A stretch of DNA of 64,000 bases, from positions 1,426,001-1,490,000 of the forward strand of contig OZ345355.1 of the NCBI GenBank assembly GCA_977006965.1, read 5' to 3'. Below the pieces are notes generated by a model. The model ran no database searches. It saw nothing but the letters and a program-made list of their open reading frames with translations, and was not told where the DNA came from. Position numbers and translations under genes: made by a program. Positions 10,590 to 21,220 of the stretch are shown piece by piece (the stretch's first letter is position 1; each line of letters begins with the position of its first letter). This stretch comes from Phymatolithon calcareum. Its lineage: Eukaryota > Rhodophyta > Florideophyceae > Hapalidiales.

Positions 10590-12310
10590 TTCATTTATGA
10601 GTAATAGAATTGACAGTTTCGAGACTAGTACAATGCATGCTTAGAAAGGTACCAACTTTACTCAAAGTGAGACACATCCCCAGGTGTTCCACGAAATATA
10701 TTTGTAGTGAAATATATTGCAATACCAATACTGTATTGCAGATCAGACTCGTGCTGCAAAAGTACTGCTGCTCGGACAGGTATTTCAATTCTTACTTCCA
10801 CTGGTGCTGCATGCGATACGGTGAAATCTATTAGCCAACTTGATACACGTCCCAATCCACCGTTCACTCCAAGATCAGCTAATGAAAATAAATCACACAG
10901 TCGCTGGTTGGTCGAAGATTTCAGAAGCTATGTTGACCAAGGAAGGCTTTCAGAAGGCGAACGTTCTGACACTCGACAGATTTTGCACTTCTATTTCGTG
11001 GTGCTTCCCTATGACATTGTGTGAGGGAGAGACACGATCTTCAAAGCTAGCGAGCGGTAGCCGATCGTGCCTTTACCTCTGCTCGCAACTCGACAAGTCA
11101 GCGGAGAAGATCAACTGTCAGATCTTTCTCACCCTTAGCCCCAAAGACCTTGTATTGTATTTGACGTCTTTCGCCGGCAAAAGGACCAAGAACGCCAAAG
11201 ATAGAGCGTCAGGTTGTGCTATCCGGAAGACGTTTCTCAACTACCGCAGTGCTCAGCCTGGTTGTTCGGACACTCTACTAACTTTCACTCACCAGTCTGG
11301 ATTTCGCAATACATACCCGAACCTGAAGGCATGCAGTGACAAGGAGAAGACACAACGGGACCAAGGCTCTGTACTTGTTGCGTTATTATATGAGCCCAGA
11401 TCGGCTATGATACGTCGAGGAGGTACCATCTGTTCCCATTTTCACATTCTTTGGCTGTAAGCGTAAGAGATGGCCGCCTACGCGTACTTGCGCTTAATCG
11501 GCATGAAATCGGTACTTTTGTTCTTTCGTTTCGATATATAGATCTTATGCGATACTTTGCAAGACGTTACGTTCATGCTTGAGGAGCTTATTCAGAACGA
11601 ATCTCACTTTATGTAACTCGTTGTTTTATTTATCCGTGGCCTTCTGGATATCCTTGCAGTACTCGTCGAGGCAAGTAAAAATTCTGATGCCGATTTACAT
11701 ATGGACAGTAGGATCTTCTTCCCCTGGAAAGCGAAGAGAAACAAACAGATGCTTGGGAAGTCAATGTTGTCGTGAATTCACTTCAGTCACAAGTGCACAC
11801 ACTGGGCGCATGTTTTGATGATCTAGACGTGCTACTCGAGGCTGTCGCCAACTAGAAGAATACGCCGAGCTCAGTGATCGTCAAATGTAAGCATCAAGAT
11901 TCAGAATGGAGCGCTTGAAGTTCTGAGCGATGGTGAGAGACGAGCTGTCTCTGTGTTGCAGAAGCCATTGCCTACCGCTATTGAAGAGTCATCTACGTCA
12001 CGCGCCTCTTCGACAATTCTCAGCAAGGCTGATCTATTGGCGAATCGATGCGAGGAAATCTCTTCGTGGCAAGAATTCATCTACTTTGATTTCATTCTTG
12101 GATCTGCTGTAGTAGTTGAGCAGTTGTAGAGCATCACGAAGTATGTGTTGAAGGAAACTCGAAGCAAAATAACTCCATATCGGCTTGAAGAACTAATTTC
12201 TCTTCGTATGAATGAGACATTTTCGGATCCCCAGTTGGTCAGCGAGGCTGCTAATTGTGCCAGAGTAAATCGAGCTGAAGAGCGTATGTAAGCTAATTAT
12301 TCAAGTGGAA
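10590..12310 (+). pseudogene. hAT transposase relic
   Basis: The open stretch 10840-11460 contains a degraded BED-like element (SGFRNTYPNLKACSDKEK), comparable to GWNNTYSHLGSCV in the hAT ORF at 33400-34059. The region 12060-12290 aligns with the hATC region at 4652-5152: FDFILGSA, an internal stop, ITKYVLKETRSKITPYRLEE, then PQLVSEA. Upstream, 10700-10760 has repeated TATTGCA words typical of hAT ends here. The middle catalytic part is not recognisable. Termini and TSD were not found. Confidence 0.5.
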
Positions 12311-12339
12311 CATATAGCTGTGTGATGTGTTGAAGCGAA

Positions 12340-12520
12340 AGGGTGTTGTAGCAATCACTGTCTCCGGTATCCCCTGGCGAGGGCGGACGATCTGCAAGCA
12401 AGGGCGACAGTTCGTTATGGAAACAAGAGAACTGTCCACGGTTAATCGCGCCTCACGTGATGTTCGACATTCCAGTGGTTCCGATAAATCGAGTTCTCGG
12501 AACTGGTCACTGTCTACCGT
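12340..12520. repeat. Direct repeat, left copy
   Basis: Shares GCGAGGGCGGA, GAAACAAGAGAACTGTCCAC and CGTGATGT blocks in the same order with 17115-17312, over about 180 bp. The two copies bracket a broken minus-strand gene. They could be old long terminal repeats or a segmental duplication. Confidence 0.5.
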
Positions 12521-12529
12521 CTAGGTCAT

Positions 12530-13633
12530 TCTGTTGAATATAATGACGGGTTCTGTTCGAGATTTTTTATATCGAGTACTTCTTATAGAGCCTTGGGAAG
12601 GCTTGGCGTTCACGGAAAAGCTGTCCTATGCCTCAGGCCCGAGGGAACTCTGTCCTCTGCCCCTTTATGGACTTCTGTTCTATCGGCCCAGCAGACTTAA
12701 GAGACTCATCAGCAGCTGATCGTCAACTGCGGTGCTAAGTATAGGATAACGGTACGAGGTTGTCGGAAGCACTTGCAGTGCCCGTCCCCAAGACAGGTCT
12801 GTAGCCGAGCAGAATGTTCGGAAAGCGCCTGTTGACAGTGGTTAGCATCGCCATGATCGGCATTCGCGTAGCGACTATGGTACAGTTAATGTATCGTGAT
12901 GAAGTGTCGCGTAGCGACAATGGCACGGGTAACGTGCCGGAGTCTGCAGTTTTGTGGGAAATGGCACAGGTAAAGTGCCGAAGCCCAAAGAGCGGACGTG
13001 AGGATAGTTTGAGGATGCGCCGAACTCCTCAGAAATCCGGCGCCCAACTGTTGGTGTGCATGCAAGTGCTGGAGCGCAGATCTAAAGATCAGTACACTAC
13101 CAACACTTGAAAAGCTTTTGAGGAGCCCTTGGCTATGCAAGGAGGAGACTTTTGGTGTGCCCGATCGCCCTTCCGAAGGATCTCCGAGTGAAGCCACTCT
13201 TGGTTGTTTAATGAACCATGCAAACGTGGGGCCTAAATGGCTTGCGATAAGCGTTGACGGTAAGGTGAGACTACTATCATGCTTCCTTGCTATTCCTACA
13301 GTAAGGAGAGTATGACACTTGATGCAATAAACATCTTACTTACAGTGCCCTCAGGGTTATGTCCACGTGTGTCACATGTCGCCATAGACAAAAGGCTAAT
13401 GTACCACACTAGGGTGGCAGCTATTAGCCCAGCTTTCGCCGAACGGTAGCCAAAGCTTTGTGCTGCTTTACCGCCGTCCCGATTCTGTTCGATTACGTGC
13501 ATCTTGTCCGGCTTTGTAAATGCAACGCTGTTCGTAGCTTTACAATGATTCGAAATTTGGAGACTGCTCAATTCAGCATTAAAAGTTGTAATCGACCTTT
13601 GGTGAGATAACGCTTAATCGATTTAGAGCACAC
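12530..13633. other. No gene recognised; degenerate triple repeat
   Basis: At 12866-12898, 12908-12940 and 12957-12980 the same degenerate word recurs (about GCGACWATGGYACRGGTAAY). Otherwise only short unrelated open stretches are present. Confidence 0.4.
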
Positions 13634-16400
13634 CTATTGCCCTGTAACCGCAATGGATTCCTCGGAGTCTTCCTTCATGTAATCGTAGAGCGCTTCGCGG
13701 ATACCCGCTGAATGAGCCGTGATATTTAGCCCTTCAACACCCACGGAGGCGGCGGCGACTTTCAAGTGGCAGATGTACTTGCTGTTATATAGAAGAAAGA
13801 TTTTCTGCAGAGGATTGGCTTGGTCAATTGGTCTCAAATTTCTAGCAACCTCTGCAAAAGATACCCTGCACAGGTATCGCGAATAGAGGTAAACTACTGG
13901 AAGCGCAGTTCTTGCTTCTCGAATCAATATTCCGAAAGCACTGCCAGACACGTCTCGGAGTCTGGCGTACTCCGACAGGGCGTCATCTTCCAACTGTAAA
14001 CGTAACGCTTCTGCTGTTACCAGAGAGCCCGAGCATGGCACTACTAGGCAGGCGGCTATGTCAATCTCCTTCATCTTGATTAGTGACACGACCATGGCAT
14101 AAAAAAGTTGGATTTTTAGTCGTGTTGCTGGATCCGTTTTCAAATTTTTAAACTCACCCATAGCAACCATTCTCGATATTGGAAAGTGGTTTCGCAGGCG
14201 TGGCAATCTATGAAATACCGATTGCCCTGCATTTACTGCAATCTGCCGGCAAACTGCTGCGGTATGTTGCTGTGGTGCAGCCAAAATTTCGTCGATATTG
14301 TCTTCTCGAAGTAAATGTGCGTTGATGGACGGCAATAGCTCGGAAAGGGCGCTCGCGTCTTCCCTATGTGTGCTCGGTATTAGGTTTTTTGCCATCAACG
14401 GGAAACGATCGTAAATATCAAAGATTCATTTACCATTCTCTTCGCTTTGTGTCCTGCATGTGACGTGCACGTAGCAGGGCAGAGAAAATGGTTTCCGCAC
14501 AAGGGAGGGAGACGTTTGCCCAAACGATAATGCTTGATTTGTCTACCTTTCCTCTGCTTCTCGATTTTTGAAATAGCTCTTGTCGCCACGCTAGTGGGGT
14601 ACGAATTTCTAATGTCATTTGAGGTTCCACCGGCGTTTCTCCTGTGCATATCTCAATTAAGGCATAGAAATGCTTTCTTTGCGCAGTAGCGCGCCTTGTA
14701 GGTTTCCGAAGCGGACAATTTTCAGCGGAAAAAGGTGCACCATCCATTCAGGAAACCGAATACGGTGGAACATGTTCGTTATATTTAGTTCTAAAGCCGA
14801 AAGATAGTTTGAAGGTGATACTCGCAATCGTAAGCAGAGCGAGTGATCTGGAAGGTCTACTTTCGGAGCATTTTCCATGAAGATGTTTAGTATCTGAGGC
14901 CACGAGATAGGTCGGTCCTTCGCAGCGTCCTTAAGAACTGCAAGGGAGCTCATTGTCAGATCATTCGCAATTTTAACACCCAAGGGGATCTATTAGATAC
15001 TACTGTACAATGTAGCATGTTTGTATCAGAATCTTTGACAAGAGGTTTGAGAACATTGCCTGGAAAAGCATGCACAATTGGAGGAAGAAACGATTCAGTC
15101 TTTGATAGCCATTTTGTAGTCAGGATCTCCTTCAAGATTTTACTGCTTTTGATTTTCACAAGAGCTAATGTCCTTTCAGGAAGAAGGTCTATCTATATTT
15201 TTGACTGGATCTTTACGTCTTTGGAAAGGGCGATATTACGCGCCTCGATGCGTCCGATGTCTCCTCGCTCGTCCGATTGAGCTAACTCCTCGCACCGTCG
15301 ACTTGAGAGAAATCGTTCGTGAGAGGAGAGAGTGCACGATTTGGGAGTCAACGTCGAAACTACGTTGTTTGAGAAGGATTCTTGAACATTTGGCGAAAAC
15401 ATGGAGCACACATATGGCCCATAGCAGATCTACGAAAGTTCTCTCTTTATCGGGTGTTCTCCTTAAGACTACTGTGCTGGTAGAGGAAACACGGTCCAGG
15501 TTACTCTCCGGCGTCAGTCTCGCACTTCATTGACGCCGCTGGGAAATGCGTCCTCGATGCGTACTCTGTTCGCATGAATGCGTCCAATGCTGTGAGTTGG
15601 AATGCTGAGTCAGGTGTTTTTTCGAGGATTGTTTGAACTGCCTGCCATGCTTGTGCTCTGGGAAGATTGAGCGTAGCCTCTATCTCTTCCACGTTCATGA
15701 TATACCAAAGGCGCCGGAGGAGGACCTCTATTGAAAAATTGTTGTCGAGGGCCTTCTGAACACTTCCTGCTTCCAAAATCATTAGATAAATAGCATGACC
15801 GAACGTCACTGCTTCAGCCTCTGCAGCGTTTTGTCCCTTTGTCGTGACTGAGCAATGTAAGCGAGATATTCTCTCGATCGATGTATCAAACGCGAGAAAT
15901 CCGTTCAATATTGTATGTCTCATGAGCTCAGTGCAAATCAATGTCACTTTTTGAATGCTTTCGCCGGGGTACTGCAGAACATGAGATGAGTGCAGCATAT
16001 TTGGAAGCAATGTTACTCGACCACGAGAAAAATCTTGTCCCTGGTAGTCATCATCTCCGCTCTCTGAATAGTCTGATATTCTTGACGTGCGAATTTTTTG
16101 GAAAATGGGTATACCACCAATGCTTTTCACGGATTGTTCGCGCTTGGAGCCCGTCTTGAGATTAAGTCTCAACGGTGTGATACTGCTGGAGAGAGTATCT
16201 CACGGTATTGGAACTCTGGCGCGGTGGGAGGGTGGTCATCCAGTACCGGTGTGGCGCAGATTGTACATTGCCGCCACTGTTTACACGGAATCGGATTTCA
16301 TTGTGTTGAACCGATTGGGCGCCATCAATAGCCCAACTAGGCAGGTTGCGTTTTCTTCTGGGATAGCGAGAATTTCAACATATGTCAGATCACCACGGTA
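13634..16400 (-). pseudogene. Long broken gene of unknown family
   Basis: Successive minus-strand open blocks read in order with frame changes: about 16400-16173 (no start), 16172-15501 (223 codons), 15411-15193, 15159-14956, 14983-14657, 14747-14430 and 14398-13634 (254 codons). Composition is protein-like throughout, rich in leucine and with helical runs such as GHAIYLMILEAGSVQKAL and MVVSLIKMKEIDIAACLVV. I cannot assign a family. The total would be around 850-900 residues. It may be a decayed host gene or the ORF of an unrecognised element, since similar direct repeats lie at 12340 and 17115. Some of the breaks could be introns, but no consistent GT-AG pairs stood out. Confidence 0.4.
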
Positions 16401-17114
16401 GACCATTTTCATCCCAATCGTCGTTGATAATTTCGCGGGTCTGATCGGCTCAACAATCGTCTAAGACTTCTGCCGGTATTTGCGTGAGTACTGTAAGAGA
16501 CCTGCTGTTTGTCTGGGGGCTCCTTGGGAGAGGGGGAATGCTCCCTTGGCTCCGGATTTTGACCTGAACTATCGTTTTCGAAGCTGTTTCACTTGCTTCC
16601 GGAATTTTCGCGCGGCTCATCACATCCAGCGCCTTAGTGGTCAGACCCTGACTGCTCAATTCGGCGAGATCTTCCTAGGGTTTCTGCCAGCACTCTGACT
16701 TTTTCGAGAGCGAGTTTAGCACCTTTTCCTCTGACGTGGGTCTCAGTCAGGATCTCCTTTCCTCCTCTCGTGTGACATCGAAGACTTTCGTTTTCAGTAC
16801 GCACGGTCCCACGAACTCATTGAAACCAATTGGGCCGGTATTGGATGTAAAAGAACAATAAACAAAAAGAACGAGAGTGGCGAAAATGTCGATTGTCACA
16901 GTGAGATTCGGAACGAACTCGCGCTTTCTCGGAAAAAGTACCCGAACCAAGCGGTAACGTTATTTTTGTTCGATGCATGCAGACAGCGTACTTGCATGCC
17001 TCGTAAAACGTCGCATCGCCGCGTGGATTAAATAGCAGAGAGACCACAGACTTTCGAGGCGTCGAAATGATGCACGGGGCACAGCGGGCGAAGACGACTG
17101 CGCGATGCCGTGAA
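16401..17114. other. No gene recognised
   Basis: Sequence between the broken minus-strand gene and the right direct repeat. Only short open stretches. Confidence 0.4.
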
Positions 17115-17312
17115 GCGAGATAGTGTTTTGACGATCAATGTTTCCGGTATATACTAGCGAGGGCGGAAGATCGGCACGCAAAGGCGACAGCTCGATATCG
17201 AAACAAGAGAACTGTCCACGGTTTTCAGAAAATTAAATCGCGCCGCACGTGATGTCTGACATTCCTGTGGCTCTGTTAAATCGCGTTCTCGGCACTGGTC
17301 ATGTATTGATAT
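17115..17312. repeat. Direct repeat, right copy
   Basis: Counterpart of 12340-12520. It matches over the GAGGGCGGA and GAGAACTGTCCACGG blocks but carries small indels, so the pair is old. Confidence 0.5.
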
Positions 17313-17884
17313 TACTTTTTTGCAGTAAATGACTGGGTGTTGTTGTGGATTGATATTTGATTTTGGAAAACTGAGCGTGTATTGCAATCCATGTAGCATC
17401 CGGCTTTAGACCAAAGTAGGTACTAGGTATTGCTCCTTCTCTTCCAATAGTTCCAAATTATATTGCAGGGACCATTGCACATGGTACATTCTCCATAACT
17501 CCCCTCAATTACGAGAGAAACTGAAAATAATGAAGCAGTGGCAGCTTGATAAGAGGATTGAAACAACACAGTCCACGAACGCCGTTCGGGAGGAAGCGGA
17601 AAAAGAAGAATAAAGGTATTGGCAGAGAATCAATTCCTCGGACACAGCAAGGGCCCACCGGGCTCTTAAACTGAAATTGAACTTTCATGGGATCCTAGGT
17701 GCTCAATAGTTCATGGAAAGATTTCCGTGAAATTCGTCACTTATGGAACACTAGTTTGGCCGACTCGAAAAATTCGCATGTTTTAGCGCTTCCAATTGTG
17801 CCATATAGCCCGGAGTATTTTAAGCGCTCTTTGACTAGCCTTCTTCTTCGCTTTTCCTTGACAGCTTCACAATTTCTTCCTTCA

Positions 17885-18105
17885 CCGTTCACGACGTCTT
17901 TGCCGCTGGCAAATTATATTTGATTTTGCGAAACTCTTCATCGCACTGCGCGCATTTATTTGTATGATAGATTTTTCCGTAAGTAATCTCAATATTGCAT
18001 CGTCGGCAAAAACTGCCTTCTTTTTTACAATGTTCCTGGACAGAACTCAGGGAATTTTGTTTCGTTCTACGAATCCGTTCATCATATTTAGGTCGCTCTC
18101 TGTAT
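17885..18105 (-). other. Open stretch with a zinc-ribbon-like motif
   Basis: The minus strand reads YRERPKYDERIRR, then EHCKKEGSFCRRCNIEI, then YHTNKCAQCDEEFRK, with a stop soon after. Two CxxC pairs about 19 residues apart could bind zinc. There is no in-frame ATG with a good context, so this is part of something larger or a relic. No family assigned. Confidence 0.3.
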
Positions 18106-18324
18106 CTGACTAACTATGACCTCCCATTTCCAGCCATTGTCTGCGACAAACATTAGATGCCAGAAATTTTCTTTTAGCCTCTAAAGTATAATCAGAAATA
18201 GGTTACGCTTAGCCCATGACTCCAATTTTTCTGTTGCAAAGGGTAAGCTCTTTTTCAGATATAGTAGCTTAAGCTTGTGTTCTTATTGCTTCTAAATGAG
18301 CAAAGACCTTAAACGCACGGAAAA

Positions 18325-19540
18325 GATTTAGGCAGGGTTTTTTGAAATGGCAAGAGCTGTGCTCCGGCCTCCCCATGGGAGAAGACTATCACCTTCTGGT
18401 AGTTTGGTAGTACACGGATTCCGCCGTGAGTGGCGTGCCGCAATGCTCAAGGAAGTTGGGAGAGACGACAGAAGGAGTTGAAAGAAGGTAACGAGATGAC
18501 CAGCTACCGTGAGCATCCTAAATGGTTTCCAACCCGGGTCATCCCTTTGAAGGACGGCGGGGCGAAATAAGCTGGCAAATCAGAAGGAGAAGGGTTTGAC
18601 CGGACCGAACGGACCACAAACGAAAAAAGACAAGTTTCCGGCGCGGGCGCCCGCGCCCGCGCCGGCACAAGTGGCCGCAGCGATAAAGCTGCACAAAGCG
18701 CTCCTTCCGACGGTAATCCCGCCGGAAATGGCGGACGCGATCGTGAACGCGCACTCCAGGGACTTGGCGAATCGAGAACTTGCCACACTTGAAATGCCAG
18801 ACCCAAGCCCGCCGTTGCAAGATTTCGAGAAAATCTTGCGAATTTAAGCGGATTTGATACAGGCCGGCTATCATACCGGTCCGGCCCGTTCACCTGTGCG
18901 TCACAGATAGGAACCAAGAGCTCAGTCAGGAATTTTTCCCCGCTACAGTGCAGGGTTTTTTTGAACTTGCAAGAGCTGTGATCCGGCCTCCCCATGGGAG
19001 AAGACTATCACCTTCTGGTAGTATGGTAGTACATGGATTCCGCCCTGAGTGGTGTGCCGCAACGCTCAAGGAAGCTGGGAGAGAAGACAGAAGAAGATGA
19101 AAGAAGGCAGCGAGATGACTAGCTACCGTGAGCGTCCTAAATGGTTTCCAACCCGGGGCATCCCTTTGAAGGACGGCGACTGAAGATTGGCTATGTAGCG
19201 ATATAGATGTTAAGCTTCCCCAAGGTCTGCACATTGTGCAGCTTGGGCAGCTGTTGTGACATCAAGTACCACTCGTATCTGTTAAGTCTACTGGAGCCGT
19301 AAGGATGTGGAGTTGTTTACCAGCTCTGATAAATCCCGCAATAAAAGAAAGAAGAAAGAAGGACGGCGGCTGAAGATTGGCTGCCTAGAGATTTAGATGT
19401 TTAGCTCCCCGAAGCTCTGCATTTTGTGCGGCTTAGAGCTGTTGTGACGTCAAATACCACTTGTATCTCTTAAAGTCTACTGTAGCCGTAAGGATGGGGA
19501 GTTGTTCGACAACTCCGAAACCTGCATTAAAGAAGAAGAA
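18325..19540 (+). repeat. Retroposon D, older copy, interrupted
   Basis: Parts 18325-18560 and 19370-19540 together match the 3' half of retroposon D as seen at 18940-19350 and 62400-62790. The match ends in a CTGCATTAAAGAAGAAG tail. The gap is filled by a younger D copy (18561-19357) bounded by a duplicated target. Confidence 0.75.
18561..19357 (+). mobile_element. Retroposon D, younger copy, 12-bp TSD
   Basis: 797 bp between duplications GAAGGACGGCGG (18549-18560 and 19358-19369). The left part has an open frame 18596-18847 (84 codons) reading TGPNGPQTKKDKFPARAPA, NRELATLEMPDPSPP and ending DFEKILRI. The same C-terminus is kept in the minus-strand copy at 25470-24641. The remaining 500 bp are non-coding and end CCCGCAATAAAAGAAAGAA. 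A short ORF plus a long 3' region plus an AAAG tail suggests the 3' end of a LINE or a short ORF-bearing retroposon. I know no homologue of the ORF. The D tail in the TSD makes its exact length ambiguous by a few bases. Confidence 0.8.
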
Positions 19541-19545
19541 GAAGC

Positions 19546-19846
19546 TTCCACCTGTGGCATATTGGTAAAACTGCCTCCGTGCCTCTGTACACATATTTTG
19601 GTATGATACAAGCAGAAATGTTTAGTTCGCCGGTTCGAGTCTTGTCACAAGCAAGATTTAAATTACGTTCCTCAAAGGGCACACGGATGCCGCTGTGTAG
19701 TGGGGTGCCACAGTTCTCGCCGGGAAGCAGTTACGCGAGTACTCAGAAAAGAATCCAGTCCATGAGAGTCTTAGAGGCCCCTTAGATGTTGATTAACGTA
19801 CACAATGTGTACCTCAGATACCGTGTAATAAAAGAAAGAAAGATTT
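19546..19846 (+). mobile_element. SINE-E copy 1 (tRNA-derived)
   Basis: A box-A-like GTGGCATATTGGTAAAACTG (from 19554) and a box-B-like CGGTTCGAGTCTTG (from 19632) lie about 75 bp apart, as in tRNA-derived SINEs. The tail is GTAATAAAAGAAAGAAAG. It is about 75-80% alike to the copy at 25716-26021. Confidence 0.75.
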
Positions 19847-20023
19847 AAGCTCCTATTTTATCGTATTGTTCGGAAAGCATTTGTCATTCCTTCATCATCG
19901 ACAGTCTTTCTCTATGAAAGATATTGCCATGAACAAAAGTCAAATACGATGCCCAGGTATTTTGTCTTGCTTTTGCATGTGAACATGCCACCAGCACGCA
20001 TAAAGTTGCGGACTTTTCTTTTA

Positions 20024-20473
20024 TAATAACAATAATGAATGATTAATCGCCTGTGCGGCTACTAGGAAGCTGTGCTTTTTTGCTTTTCCTCTACTTAGAG
20101 TACGGTAGGGCGTTAAATCTTGCTAGTTAATTCTAAGCACGCTGCATCTCTACCTGCCGTTCGTCATTAGACGATTCCACTCGAAGCAACTGCGGCAGTT
20201 CCACGATTCGCAAGTCCAAGTGGACGACGAGAATGATGCTCTATTCTTTGCAGCTCACTTCTTTTGTGCCATACTAATGCACTATAATTTACGCAGACCC
20301 GTTGTGCAATGCGGAAACCCCACACCCGAAATGCCCCGTGGTGCGAACTTAGGTGAAAGAACTGTGTCAGACTCTTCACCGCAAACAGGCACACGCGGGA
20401 TTCGAACCCAGGACCTTTCCCTTTGCCGCATATGCGGACCCCCCGGAGGCAGTTTAACCACTACACCACAGGG
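20024..20473 (-). mobile_element. SINE-F copy 1 (tRNA-derived, about 450 bp)
   Basis: On the minus strand the head reads TGTGGTGTAGTGGTTAAACT (box A), then GGGTTCGAATCCCGCG (box B) about 60 bp on, followed by a body of about 375 bp and an ATTCATTATTGTTATTAT tail. The acceptor stem does not pair, so it is not a functional tRNA. Flanks GGACTTTTCTTTTAT (20010-20023) and GGACTTTGTTTTAT (20474-20487) may be the TSD. The same length is obtained for the copy at 44057-44769 after removing its insertion. Confidence 0.8.
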
Positions 20474-20913
20474 GGACTTTGTTTTATCTTGATTTTTTAG
20501 GATGATGGAAACATATCAGGCGATTCTAGCTCCGCCGCCTGCTCAAGAAACTCGTCCTGTGCTTTTATCCGTTTGTGCTCGTTTCAGCGAAAAGGAATTT
20601 CCAATATTTGCCTACAGACATGATGATTTTTGGGTCATCCCAAATGATGCGTTGCAATTTGAAACACTCTCTCTGCAATTGCGTTTATGTCAATGTTGAT
20701 ACGCTCGGTGCTTGTCTCTATTCCCTATGGGAGAAAATTGAGCTCTATAAGAAGAAAAGTTCGTTGTGATGACCAGCTTTTGTCGAAGTACTGTCGTATT
20801 GAAAAGGTGGCGAGCTACCCAACTGGAGGCTAAACGACGCTTGGACTTTTACTCTCATTATTTTGCTCCCGTACCTACACTTTATTCTGTATGGTTGATG
20901 ATTTTTAATCGCC
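20474..20913. other. No gene recognised
   Basis: Short open stretches without motifs, between SINE-F and the piggyBac relic. Confidence 0.4.
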
Positions 20914-21208
20914 CTAGCGTGTCTTTGATGGACCCTTTCAATTTGAGTGGCGATTTCAAAGCTCTAAAAAATCTATAAAGCGAATGCGAAACAGCTCGCT
21001 AACGCTATATCCGCAAAGCGGTGCTTGTCTTCTCTGCGAGGAGTATCCCAATTACTTCCTTTATATTGCTCGGCGCTAGCAACGCATATAGCGAAAATTG
21101 GCCCACACTTGAAGGAATTATTTCTGTCAAATTGTCTCTAGCGACTTTCCTATTCTCTTCCCTTCTGAACGGCTTGTGCAAAACAAGTATTTCTTGTATT
21201 CTATTCTA
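20914..21208 (+). mobile_element. piggyBac-like relic (family J, copy 3)
   Basis: Begins CCTAGCGTGTCTTTGATGG and continues through KRMRNSSLTLYPQSG and CEEYPNYFLYIARR. It aligns with the first coding segment of the copy at 28463-30447 (minus) and with 2672-3917. Truncated before the transposase core. Confidence 0.5.
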
Positions 21209-21220
21209 GATCAATGCGGT

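Noticed and set aside
10658-11024. Several overlapping 65-105 codon frames as small genes
   Set aside because: They fall in the AT-rich end of a hAT relic and show no conserved motif beyond the BED-like piece.
18596-18847. Host gene for the 84-codon proline/alanine-rich frame
   Set aside because: The same ending recurs in at least three dispersed copies with tails and TSDs, so it belongs to retroposon D.
20398-20472. Apparent tRNA gene
   Set aside because: Boxes A and B are good, but the acceptor stem does not pair and the same head continues into a body of about 375 bp present twice, so it is a SINE.
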